A stretch of 64,000 bases of DNA. Origin: Stereocaulon alpinum (Eukaryota > Ascomycota > Lecanoromycetes > Lecanorales > Stereocaulaceae). This document shows, piece by piece, positions 25,800 through 37,297 of the stretch. Where the stretch lies: NCBI GenBank assembly GCA_018257865.1, contig JAEUBA010000094.1, positions 1 through 64,000 of the forward strand, written 5' to 3'. A program made the translations under genes and the position numbers. Every line of letters begins with the position of its first letter. The stretch's first letter is position 1. Below the pieces are notes generated by a model. The model was not told the origin of the DNA and made no database searches. It saw nothing but the letters and a program-made list of their open reading frames with translations.

Positions 25800-27321
25800 C
25801 CTAATATAGTAATAAAGTAATAGAGATAGTAATAAAGGCTTACTAGAGGTCTATAAGGCCCCTAAAATAGGGAAAGAATAGAAGAAAGAGTATAATATAT
25901 AAGGGCTATAGAGTAGGTATTACTAGAGTTTATAGAGAAGGTCTAGGAGACGCTATAGATAAATATAAATATAACTGCGTAAAGCTTCTTCTAGAACGTA
26001 GTAGAGAGGATTAAGGAGTATATATAAGAGAATACTACTAAAAGATATACTACGAAGGAGGACCGTAGTTAATTAATAAGTAAAAGATACCTAACTATAA
26101 GGGTAAATAATAGCTAGGCGGATATAGCCTATATAACCTAAGTAGGCTAAAATACTACCTACCTAACTATATCTAGGGTAGAAGATATTAAGAAAGTAAA
26201 ATAGATAATAGTTAGAATTAATAATAATAGCGAAAGGAAATAGATAGCTATAATAACTCTCCCCTAATTAGTATAAATATTTAGGGGAGTAGGAGGGGAG
26301 TTTAGAGAGATTATTATAATAAGGAGGATTATAAGGGGAGATGTTATTCTCTAGATAGCCTTAGTAAAGGCTAAGGAAGAGCTAGAGAAGGATAATAGGT
26401 AGGTAAGGAGACTCTATAAGTTAGTAAGAGTTCTCTAGAAAATAGTAATAATAGCAGTCTATAGAGTAGGAAAGACTATAGATATAAAAGACTAATAGGG
26501 GGGTTTTAAAGTCCTAAAGAAGGATAATAGAAAGCTCTACCTAGAACTAAAGATAATAAAGGCTAAATAGCCTATATTTATATTGAAGCTAGATATACTT
26601 AGGAGGGAGAAAAGGTTTTCTATATTAATAATTAAGGTTCTAAACCTAGAGGTAGCGAACTAACTTATCGTAGAGGGAATAGTAGTTAAGAATAATATTC
26701 TCTTCTATAATTACTAGGAAAGAGAGACTGCCCCTAGATAGTACTTTAACTACTATAGATATAGGTATATTACGAAGGCGTATAAATACCCTACCTAGTA
26801 TAGGATATATACTTAGAGCTATATAACTAGTAACTATATAGAAAAGGCTAGTAGTAAGCCTAAATACGTAGTATATAAAGGGGAGTACCTAGCCTAAAGT
26901 AAGACCTACCTAATTAGATAAAAAGAGAATACGAAGGCTAGATAGAGGATTAAATATAAGCTAAAGTACTTTAAGGAAACCCTAAGGTAATACTAGATAA
27001 AGCTAATACTAGTAGCGCCCCTAGTAAAGGCTACCCTAAAGAGGTAGCGTAAGGTAGTATCTAAGGGGAAAAGAAAGGCCCTAGGGGATATAATAGATAA
27101 AGCCTAAAGAGGGACTAAAGAGAAGAGGGGATAGCTAATACTTCTCTCTAAGGCGAAATAAGGGTAATAGCTGCTATCTATAGAGAAGATTAGGTTAATA
27201 AATACCCTTAGGTAAACCCTAGGAGTAGAAAAGGAGGCTAAAGATACCTAAATATAAGAGAATATCTAGGTAGTCCTTACTTAATAAGGAGTATACCCTA
27301 CCTAAAAATACTATAGTATAA
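25800..27321 (+). mobile_element. LINE ORF1 (gag-like) relic, truncated by a Helitron
   Basis: A plus-strand frame with TAG/TAA stops reads as a Tad-type LINE ORF1: a helical N-terminal part, then a segment like KLDILRREKRFSILIIKVLN, then a zinc knuckle at 26,742-26,783. The C-X2-C-X4-H-X4-C spacing of the knuckle is exact, but all four ligands read Tyr. A second knuckle-like segment and a Lys/Arg-rich tail follow. The frame ends abruptly at 27,321, where a Helitron end begins. Polymerase ORF2 is not seen directly to the right. Confidence 0.65.
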
Positions 27322-27352
27322 CTAGAGAATGCCTATAAAAATCCAGATTTTT
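27322..27352 (-). repeat. Helitron 3' terminus: hairpin plus CTAG
   Basis: Minus strand: AAAAATC, loop TG, GATTTTT, then 11 bases, then CTAG, then T. The plus-strand base next to the end is A (27,321), so insertion was between A and T as expected for Helitrons. The hairpin kept its CA/TG loop, which suggests little RIP at this edge. Confidence 0.8.
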
Positions 27353-30300
27353 ACTATTTTTACTAAGGCTATTAATTAGGCAATAGTACCTAAGTATATA
27401 CTATATTCTTTATTAATCAGTTATTCGTATATTTATAACTATCCGGCCTAATAATATACAGATTCGCCTGCTTTATAACCTATAAAAGCGATATATAGAG
27501 CTGACTATAACTAAAAGCCGGCTGTGACTGTAGGTTAATACCTACGAACTTTATAGATTACCCCTAGGACTTATTTATTATTATTATAAATACTAGGCGG
27601 ACTAGATATTACTTATATATAAAGGGTATAGGGATCCTCTTATTATTTTCCTTAAACTATAATAGTATCTTAAAGAGTATTACCTTCTCGCTATTATATA
27701 TACCGCCTATAATCTCGCCTTTAAAGATATACTTACTATACTATATAACTTAGAGCTAAGTCCCGTTATAAAGCTGTAGCGGATCTAAGTTTCTAAGTAA
27801 TATAACTAGAATACCTAGTTTAATACAGAGCTTATAGGGCGGTAGCGAGGCCTTATAAAATATATTAAAATATTTAGTCGGAAAGAGGTCCTTATCTTCT
27901 TTAGAAATAGCCTAATTAATACTTTAGTATATAGTAAGCTCGCTAGGTATCTGCGTTATAAGCTTACTATTAATCTTAGTAACGTCCTTATTCGTAATAG
28001 TAAGAATAGCTCTTTAAGATAGATACTCTCTATCTACCGTACCTAGGCGATATAAGTTTAGGTATACCTTATTAATTAACTTATTAATAGCGTTTTTAGG
28101 AACGTAGCTATAAGCCTAAGGTACTATATCTTCCTTAGTAGTAGAGCTCTTCTAAATACTAGACCTATTCCCGATCTTAAGAAGATCGATAGTAAAAGCC
28201 CTTATATTAGTATATATAAAATCGGTAAGATTAGGATTATTAAGTCGTTCGTTAATAGTTAGGTCTAATTATATAGTATCCTACTAAAACTTAGCCTATT
28301 ATATATAGGTATTAATAACCTAACTACTAAATCCGCTAGCTACTACTAGTAGGGTTTATCGAAAATTACTATAGAAGTAGATAACCTTACCCCTAAACTA
28401 CGCCCCCTTATTACTATAGATATCTTAAAGGCTTTAGCTTATAGCCTCTATATTATACCTACTCTATATAGGCGACTTATCCTAAAAGATTACCTAAGCT
28501 CGCTTTATAAGCTCCGTAAGGTTCGTCCCTTTTTTAATCCTATATAAAGAAGTAGCGTCCGAATCTAGTAGTATCTTAAATTAGGAGTAGGTAGTATAGC
28601 TACCTTAAAGGAGCGTTACTACTATACCTAAAGATACTACAGCTAAAGCTACTTTTCGTTTAAGGTATACTTTCTTTATTATAATATTCTCGATAAAGGT
28701 CTTACTAGTACCCCTAGCGCCGTTAAGAAAGAATAGGGTACTAAGGGCTCTATACTTATTATCCGTATTTATATTAATAGCGTCTATAATCCGGTTAATA
28801 GCGCAGCTTTAATTAGGATTAAGCTTACTCTATAAGAACTTAATATCCTTAGGGCTAATATTATAAGATATCTCTTTGCGTAAGAGCTAATTAGGAATAT
28901 CGCTTATACTATTAAAGTTAATAGTAGGAATTAGTAGATTATATTAAGCTAGATCCTCCGTACGCTTTAGAGTAAAGGTATATTCTAACTAACTATTAAT
29001 AAGGTAGAGTATATACTACTTAGTATATATAGTCTCTTTACCAGCTAGTATCTAAAGCGTCCGAAATTCCCGTTATAAGATATATATATAATTAGATAAT
29101 ATATACTCTTTATATTTATCCTATAATACTAAAGCGTCTATTAGTTAGAGCTTAAGTAATACTATAATAAATAGGCTCTATAGTCTATAACCCCCCTAAA
29201 AGTCCTTACCCTTATCTAGGATCTTATTAATATACTTATTATTTTTAGTTAGCCTAAGCTCTATATAGGCTTCTTTCTATTCTATTATATAGCCGTTAAT
29301 TATACGTAGGTTATTAAAAGACGTAGCACCCTTATAATAATATAGGAGTAGTTATAGATAATATAAATCCTTACTCTTAGGGCTAATAAAGTATATACGC
29401 TTAAGGGCTTCGCTTTTTTTATAAACCTTCCACCGCTTAGATTACTTAATCTAGGTGAAATACTCTAGAAAGTTAGTATATAGGTAATCCAGCGGGTTCT
29501 TTTTAACTATAAGCCACCTACTATTCTTCTTCCTAAAAGGTAGTAGCTAGCCTTAATTAAGGGCTTCCTTAGTAATCTAATTTATCTTAAAGTACTTAGT
29601 TAAGGTAGTTCTATATAGCTTTTTATTATCTATAAGCTTCTACTTAGCAGTATTATTTACAGCCTTATCTTCGCCTAGATTAAATAGGATACGTTATTAA
29701 TTTAGTAGATAGATCTATAAGCGCTCTATATAAGGCTTTATTATACCTATACCAAATAATAATAGCTTCTATACGGCCTCTGCGGAGCTAATCTAGTAAG
29801 CTGAATAGTACTTAGTAATCTTATCTACCTCCTTACCTTATTACTTAGGCTGCCCTAAAGGAGTAGGGTTATTATTATAGTACTTACTACGTTAAGTTAG
29901 GGTAATATTAGCCTAATCTAGGCCCTTATAGATATATTTATATAGATAGAAAACCGACTTAATAGAGCTATAGATCTTAATATTAATATAGCTACTATAT
30001 TTCTTTAATAGATAGGGATTATACGGAATAACCTATCTATTATTAATATTTATATTTTCGAGAGGCTCCGTAAATAGACGTTTATACTAAGGGTAGCTCC
30101 TATTAAGGGCGAACTTAGTTTAGTTACGAAAATCCTTAGGGAAGCTCTTACTATAATAATTCTTCTCTTTACTATAGTATATATTATTAGGGTTGCTAGT
30201 ATAGCGATTATAGACTATATACTATAGAACTAACTTATAGAGCTTCTTATCAGCTCCTTTATTAAGTATAAATACTTAGACGACGCTATTAATATCTTTA

Positions 30301-33270
30301 ATAGTATAAATCTAATCCTCTTCCTATATAATTAATAAAATATAGGCGTATAGCAGTTCTCGCTTTTAAAACTTAATTATAAAGTAATAAGTAATATTAA
30401 TACTAAGTATATAAAGCTTAAGAAGGTTATATATAAGCTTATTAAGCTTCTACTTAAATATATAGGCCGTTAGATTATAACGGTACTCTTATATCTAGCT
30501 AAGCTTTAGTAGATTTTAAATATTAGGCTACTTAGGATTATATATAAAGGTAATAAAGTACTTAGGTTTACCCCTTTTCTAAACGATTATTATTACGTCT
30601 TATATCTTCGCCTTTATATATTATAGGCTTCTTAGTATTATAGCTAGTAGTATAGTTACTTTAGACCTAAAATTCTTAAGAAAGATACTAAGGTCGGTAC
30701 TAAGCCTATTTATAAGCCTTAAGTAGTAGTTAGCTTAGATAGTTTACTAATTTCGCCTATACTAATTTAGATTATTTATCTTAATTAAAGCTTAGATATT
30801 AGTAACTTAGTAACTAAAAAAACGCCCCCTATCTAGTATATAACTAAAGTAAGGTAAACGGATCTATAGTATAGTTAGATTTAGAAGGAAGATATTCCGA
30901 CTTAGAAATATTATAATCTAACTTAGGGTAATAAAAGATACTTACCTATATCTACTTTATATAAAACTAATATCTTATTAATTATATAGATCCTCTACGC
31001 CCCTAAGGTATATTATCGCTATTAGTATTAAGGTTATTTTCTTACTCTAAGTTATTATTACTATCTTCTTGCTCTAGATCCTCCGAAAACTAGAAGTTAT
31101 AGCGAGATAGTATACTAGCGGTATAATTACGCTATAATATATATAGTAGATAATCGCTAGGAAGCTGTTAACTAGCTAATAGGATATAATTATACTATAA
31201 CTACTCGCTAAATAGGAATAGTAAGATATATTATAGAGCTATATAAAAAGGATACTACTTTAAGATTATTATAAGACCTCCCTCTTTAGTTTCTATATAG
31301 ATATTACGTTTAATATAACCCTTTTTCCTATTAGTAGGTATAATTATAATATAGGCGACCTTAGTAGACGTAGGGCGATTATATATACCCCTATTTTAAT
31401 ATTTTAGATTAAGCTGCTAAATACGTATACTTATTATCTTAATTAGATATCTTTCCTTATCCTCCTTTATATAATCGAAGTAAGTCTTAAAACCTTAAGT
31501 ATATAGATTAATAGTACGTAGGATATACTATAGTTAAGTAAGGGTAGCTAGATCTATACCCCCTAAATAGTACTACTAAGTATCTAGTTACTCCTATATA
31601 CTATTTAGGGTATAAATTTAAGTAAACTTCGCCTATTTACTATTATCTAGTATAAGAGGCCCTATATAATAGTAGACTAACCCCTAGATTCGGAACGTAG
31701 TACGGCCTATATTAAAGTTAATATTATTAGCTACCTTACTAGTAAAGGAGAGGCTATTATTATAGCTAACAATATTTTAAATAAACTCTTTACTATAAGT
31801 AGTCTTATAGTATATAGGGTGCCTATCTACTAAGATATCTTTAATTTTATAGAGTAAGTTATTTATTTTATACGCTATAAGCTTATAGTCCTTTTCTAGT
31901 CTATTAGGTAATAGATTAACCTCTTCTAGCTTATATAATTAATTAGGCGGTAGCTAATTATTCTTTCTATTATTATAGTATAGTTACTAATTATTAGGCC
32001 TACGTTCTATAGGCTAAGACTAAGTAGTATAGTAGGGGTAGGTATTAGACGTATTATAGAAACCTTTATTAATTATAAAAAGCTTTATATCTTTAGCTGT
32101 AGCTAGGTCCTTATATAACTAGAATATAGCCTTATTCCTTAGCTAATATAGGCTACGCTAGCGACTAGGGTAGTTTAGGCTATAGTCTTCTATAGTTCAT
32201 TCTTAGTAGGCGTAGTAGTATAGAGTATACTTAGAGTATACTAGTTTAGGTAGGGGAGTAATTAAGTTAATATCTATAAACTTAGTAGGCGCTAACTTAG
32301 TAATATCTTTTAAAGTAGGAGCTAGTAAAGGGACTCTTTATAAGATTACTACCTATAACCTTAAATTAATAGGGGTACTATTATACTATATCGCTAAATA
32401 GCTATAAAGGTAGGAGTTATAGGATAGATATTAAAAAAGCTAACCTAAATAGTTCTTAGGCTCTATATCCCTTAGTATAGTATTTAGATTATAAGTATTT
32501 AAAGCCGCCCTCTACTTCCTTCCTACTTTATCTCTTATACTACCCTAGTTACTACTATTTATATTATTATCGCGCTTACTAAGGACTATCTGCGCGCTTA
32601 TCTATAGTTAAGCTATCGCTAGGGAAGGGCTCCTAGGGGAAGGGATAGTATTTTCGCGTAGAGGTTAGTTAGGGGTAGCCTTAGTCTTTCTATTAGCCCT
32701 AGGTTATATCCTACCTCTTATCCTACTATTAATAGTATTACTACGCTTAGTAGGAGCTATATAAGGCCTCTTTAGAGGTAGTAGAGTTAGTAGGGATAAA
32801 TTAGTAGGAGTAGACTTATTAAGGACGTAGTTAGGGCGTTTCTAATTCTATAGCTTTCGCGTAAGGTACAGCTTATCTATAATAGGATAAGTAGGATTAG
32901 ATTAAGATATTACTAATAGTAGGATATTATTAGCTATATATATAGAAATAATCTATAGAGTAATAAAAAAAGGACTAAGAAGTATAGGTATTAAAAATAA
33001 TAAACCCTAAGCGGAATAGATCTATATAGGAAGAACTAGTATAGAAAATATTAATTAGAGTAAACCTTCGTTAAAACTATATTAATTTTAATAATTCCGG
33101 CGTTATTAGAAAGCGTATAAAAAGTATTATAATATATAATTAAGTAGATAATATTATATAGGTAAAGTTCTAAGTGCGTATAATACGAAAAAATAAAGAT
33201 ATTTTAATAGTTAATAGAGTCTTAGTATCTTAATTCTTTTAAAAACTATTAGTTAGAATGGCTTAGGAGA
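27322..33270 (-). mobile_element. Autonomous-type Helitron, RIP-dead
   Basis: On the minus strand the Rep domain is readable near 30,760-30,330 (V.KRGKPKYFITF.YNPK, then KRELLYAYILLI), and the Pif1-like helicase P-loop lies at 28,721-28,698 (LFFLNGARGTSKTF). The HUH motif reads Tyr-Ala-Tyr (30,350-30,342) and the P-loop glycines read Arg and Ser, all RIP-type changes. The 3' end carries a perfect 7-bp hairpin (27,337-27,352), 11 bases, then CTAG, followed by host T on the minus strand. That is the canonical Helitron terminus. The 5' end is tentatively TCTCC at 33,270. Length is about 5.9 kb. The N-terminal part (about 32,850-32,450) is Arg/Ser-rich. Confidence 0.82.
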
Positions 33271-33985
33271 TCTATAGGGTCCTAATTGCCGATTTTCTAT
33301 TATAGTAAGAAAGATAATATCCCGCTAGTTATATTAGATAGTACTTACTTCTATCCTTATATACTTTACTTTAGGGGGGAGCTAACCCTTTAGCTTATAA
33401 TTATAGTTATACGGCGTTACTTATACTAAAGGCTCGCCTAGCTACTTAGATAGGGGCCGTCCTTTTCTAAAATACGCCTTCTAATTTATAACTTAGTATA
33501 TCCTTCTCTTAGTCCTATATACCTATAACCCTAGCCTTCCCCTAGGATAGACTGCGCGTTAGTCTTAACTAGTAGATATATATTAAGCGTACGTAGATAT
33601 TAGATTTTTCGAATTAACGGCTAGGTAGGTATTACCTATACTCTTTACTTATTAGGCTGAGATACTATACCTAATACTAATTCTTACTATCTAGTCTTAA
33701 TTATAGGGGAGGTATAATAGTTATAGTAGAGTTAGGGTAGGTATTATTATATTACCTAAAAAACTCTATATAGAGTTCTTAGTAACTACGCGACGTCTTA
33801 ATATTATTTAACTTATAATATATTAGGGGAGATATCTTAGCTCTAAATAGGTATTCAGGTTCGTAGCTAGCACCGCGTATAGGTGTGTCTCTATCGCTAG
33901 CCAAAAAGCTCTTTATTATAGTCTATTTTATATATATATTACTAATCTCTAACCCTAATACTTCTAAAGTTATTTAAATAGTAAG

Positions 33986-34524
33986 TATTAAGCTTAGTAT
34001 TTAGTAGTAAGCCTATAGTACCTATAAAATATAACGAAAACACTTCTTTTACTTATAATTACTACGTAAATAGGCTAATTCTAAAAATTCTTAATATATA
34101 AGTAAGCTAACAATTAAATTTAAAACTTATAAAATTATCTCGTTATTATATAACGTATATAGCGCGAGGTATTCCTACGAAGAAGTTATAATATATTCTT
34201 AACTTTTAGTAGTTAAAAGTACTAGGCCGAAAGTATATTATTAGGGTATTAAGTTTAGTATTTACTAGTAAGCTTATATAAGCCTATACTTATCTATAGT
34301 ACCTATAAAATATAGCGAGAATACTTTATTTACTTATAACTATTATATAAATAGGTCGATTCTAATAATTCTTAATACGTAAGTAAGCTAATAATTAAAT
34401 TTAAAACCTATAAAATTATCTCGTTATTATATAACGTATATAGCGCGAGGTATTACTACGAAGAAGTATATAGTAGATTTAACTTTTAGTAGTTAAAGGC
34501 GCTAGGCCGAAAAGTATAGTATTA
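33986..34524. repeat. Tandem duplication, about 261-bp unit
   Basis: Unit 1 (33,986-34,240) and unit 2 (34,247-34,524) share tataacgtatatagcgcgag and the preceding 80 bases almost unchanged. The differences are mainly transitions. Confidence 0.8.
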
Positions 34525-35833
34525 AATATAGGGGTAATCTAATTAGCTATAAGCGCGAAATTACTTCGAAAGTCGCGATAATCTTTTATTATAAGAAAGA
34601 TAGAAAGAGCTTACTACGTTAGGTTACTACTCTATTATATTCGTAATAATTAAGAGCTCGATTCTATTCGAATCTTAGAGTATATCTCTTTATCTCTTAA
34701 TATTTAATCGTGCGATATTCTTTAGATTATTAGGAAGATTATTATTACGACTACCCCTAGCACGGGTATAGATTTCGTACCTATAACCGCTAGACTACTA
34801 CGCCCCCTCGTAGGACTAAAAGACTAAATACTAAAGTTAACGACTTTGGCCCTATACTACTATATAATAGTACGTACGCTCGTAATAATTATACTCTAAA
34901 AGGGGTTTTAACGGCCTAAGATTAAGGCTATATAGGACTAGTCCGATAATATTATTCTATAACTATTCTAAAAAGCTTCGTATTTCCGCGTTTACCGGAA
35001 GCTAAGTATTAGTATAGTTATTATAATTATAACCGAATCTATCTCTAATTTAGTAATAGTATTTCTTAGAATATTCGTAGATTAACTAGCTTAGTAGTAA
35101 GGCCTAAATATTTATATAACTATAGATTAATAGAGTATTAGTACGGTATTTAGTAGTATTAGGAAGAACTATACTCTAATTAGGTATAGTCTTAAAAAGC
35201 TTGATTTTGATAGTAGATTATAAAAGTATTCGAATCCCTTCCTTATACGTATTACTAGTATTAACTCTTCTAAGTCTAATACTATAGATTATCTTAGCGG
35301 GGTGATATTAGTCTTATATAATCTACTTCTAGGCGGTAAATTAATTAAGAATCTAAGGTCTTTATATTATTTAGCTAAGTCTAGGTATAAATAATATAGA
35401 AGTAAGAGATCAGCTTTCGAATTAATTATTAAGCGATTAATAGCGCTACGGCTTACTCCTAAGACTCTAATAGTATTATAGATATTATTACTATACTATA
35501 GCGAGACTGCGTAAATAGGTTTAGTATCTAACTTCTAGCCCTATAGAGGGTGCCTATATAAGTATATTTACGGAGAATAGCTACTTCTATACTAGCGTAG
35601 GTATAGAGGGAGGTCCCCTATACGAAGGAATAGCTGTTAGAAATTCTAGTACCGTTAAACTTACGCTAATCTAGAGACTAAGTGGAGTAGTCGTAACGGC
35701 TGAGATTACTAGAGCGGAAATAAATCTAGGTTTATAGGAAGGCGCGTATAGCTATATAGTAATCTACGTAGTATTTTAGTACGAGTATAATTAAGAGAGG
35801 TATAGGTATGGCCTTACTTTCTTATACCCGACG

Positions 35834-36440
35834 GCCCTACTAGTATCTTACTTAGATTTTCTTAATATCTTAAGCTCGCTAGGTGAAGTAGGTCCGATTA
35901 AGTTATAGAGAGTCTAAGATAAAGGCGATATAGGATTCTATATTTATTTAGTTTTAAATATTCCAAAAGTTTCTATAAGCTCTAAACTTAGTATTATTAT
36001 AGATATAGTAATTAAAGACTTCTAGAAGACTATAACTCTAACCCGCCCAGTTAACTTTCTAGACTGGATAAAGAAAACAGAGTATTAAGGTAAGTTGCCC
36101 TTCTATTTCGGCGTAAGTTTCGAGCGCGTAGTTGATAGGTATCTATTTAGTATCTAGGAGCAAGCTGCGCTGAATACTCTTATACGGATTAAAGAGGCGG
36201 TCGATTATTAAGTTATTACCGGACTATTTATTAGGATAATCGCCTTGCAATTATAGGTAACGCAGGTTTAGGAGGGGACTATAAGAATCTTCTAGAGTAT
36301 ATATCCTCCTACGGAGAGTAAGCAGTTAGGCTAGTGCAATAAATCTAACCAGCAGCGGCGCGATTAGTAACTAAAGTTGTAAAAATATCGATAAAACTCT
36401 CGACTTTTAAATACCTCTTAATAGAAGTGATCTAAGCACG
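35834..36440 (+). pseudogene. Unknown RIP-degraded protein relic
   Basis: One plus-strand frame stays protein-like for about 200 codons, with only TAA/TAG stops at likely Gln/Trp positions. Readable stretches include PVNFLDWIKKTEY and GKLPFYFGVSFERVVDRYLF. I do not recognise the family. Because the right side of the block is less mutated than the rest, this may be a former host gene rather than a transposon. Confidence 0.4.
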
Positions 36441-36640
36441 CTAAAAGGATCTATTACGTTACCCGGAAGGGTTAGTTTTAGTAGTAGCGTCCTTAAAACG
36501 AGCTGAATCACTAGCTTACTTAGATAATTTAAGAACTTTAGATATTATTTACAACCTAGCTGCCTAGATAGAGGTTTATTATTAAGTACTGTACGAAGTG
36601 AAAGCAGTTGGAAAGCCGGAAAATATGGGCTGTGATTTGA

Positions 36641-37297
36641 ACTCGGGACGGCAGGTATTAATTAGGTATTAAATAATATTTGGCTATAGGAATAGCTATA
36701 CTTGATAGTTTCGCTGACCGTAGCGCAGCTAGGTAATTACTCGCTCTTTCCTTACCTAGCCACAGATGTATATTATATTAGCTAACCGATTCCTCTCCTA
36801 AGGCTCTATAGCTTGCTTGCTACGAGCGGAGCTTAGAAAACGCATAAGTTATTAGAGTATATAGATTCTCACCTATATTCGGTTTTATATTCTATAGAGA
36901 CAGCTGCGATATTTAAAGGAGACGAAAGCTGTAAGTGTTATTTATGTGTGAATAAGCTTCCGAAGCTCCTTTTCTAAACGAAGTGTTCGAAAAGTCTATA
37001 CTATAAAGTACCTAGTGGTAAGTAGATAACCTTTATATTATCTGTCGGCAACTTTTTATTATCGTCTGGCGCGAGGTCTTATCCCGTTAACGCCGTCGAC
37101 TCTTTACCTGCACTTTTACTATAATAAGCCTTATCTTCGTCGTTGTTTGATTCGTCTGTGTACTACTCGGAAGATTCTCCTGTGGTCGATCCTTCTGTTA
37201 TGTCTTCCCGAATTGCTGCTGTTAATGTATCTTGACTTTCTATTATCGCCTTGGGTACGAGTTAGAGAGGTTCTTGAAATAGTTTGGATCAAATTGC
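36641..37297. other. Transition from RIP block to gene space
   Basis: CA/TG dinucleotides and ATG codons reappear gradually. No gene is seen. The last part is the 3' flank of the minus-strand HET pseudogene. Confidence 0.5.

Larger units (their letters stand above)
1..36640. other. RIP-mutated AT-rich repeat block
   Basis: Throughout this stretch CA and TG are almost missing while TA, TAT and CTA/TAG words dominate. CG, CC and GG remain common, so this is not simple AT drift. ATG is rare and open frames are short. Wherever an ancestral protein can be recognised, the changes are Gln or Trp to stop, Cys or His to Tyr, and Gly to Arg or Ser, all explained by C-to-T at CpA on one strand or the other. 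That is the established signature of repeat-induced point mutation in Pezizomycotina. The block is a nest of transposons. The right edge near 36,640 is where CA/TG and ATG return. Confidence 0.93.
33271..36640. other. Unclassified RIP-degraded sequence, fading to the right
   Basis: No intact gene. It contains a 261-bp tandem duplication (33,986-34,524), a tRNA-like stretch on the minus strand near 34,810-34,740, and an unknown protein relic at 35,834-36,440. RIP density drops from about 36,000 on. Confidence 0.55.

Noticed and set aside
33271..33700. Continuation of the LINE ORF1 after the Helitron
   Set aside because: I could not read a convincing LINE frame across the junction, so the right boundary remains tentative and is not called as LINE.
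36620..36660. tRNA B-box-like gttcaaatc on the minus strand
   Set aside because: No A-box or acceptor pairing at the right distance.
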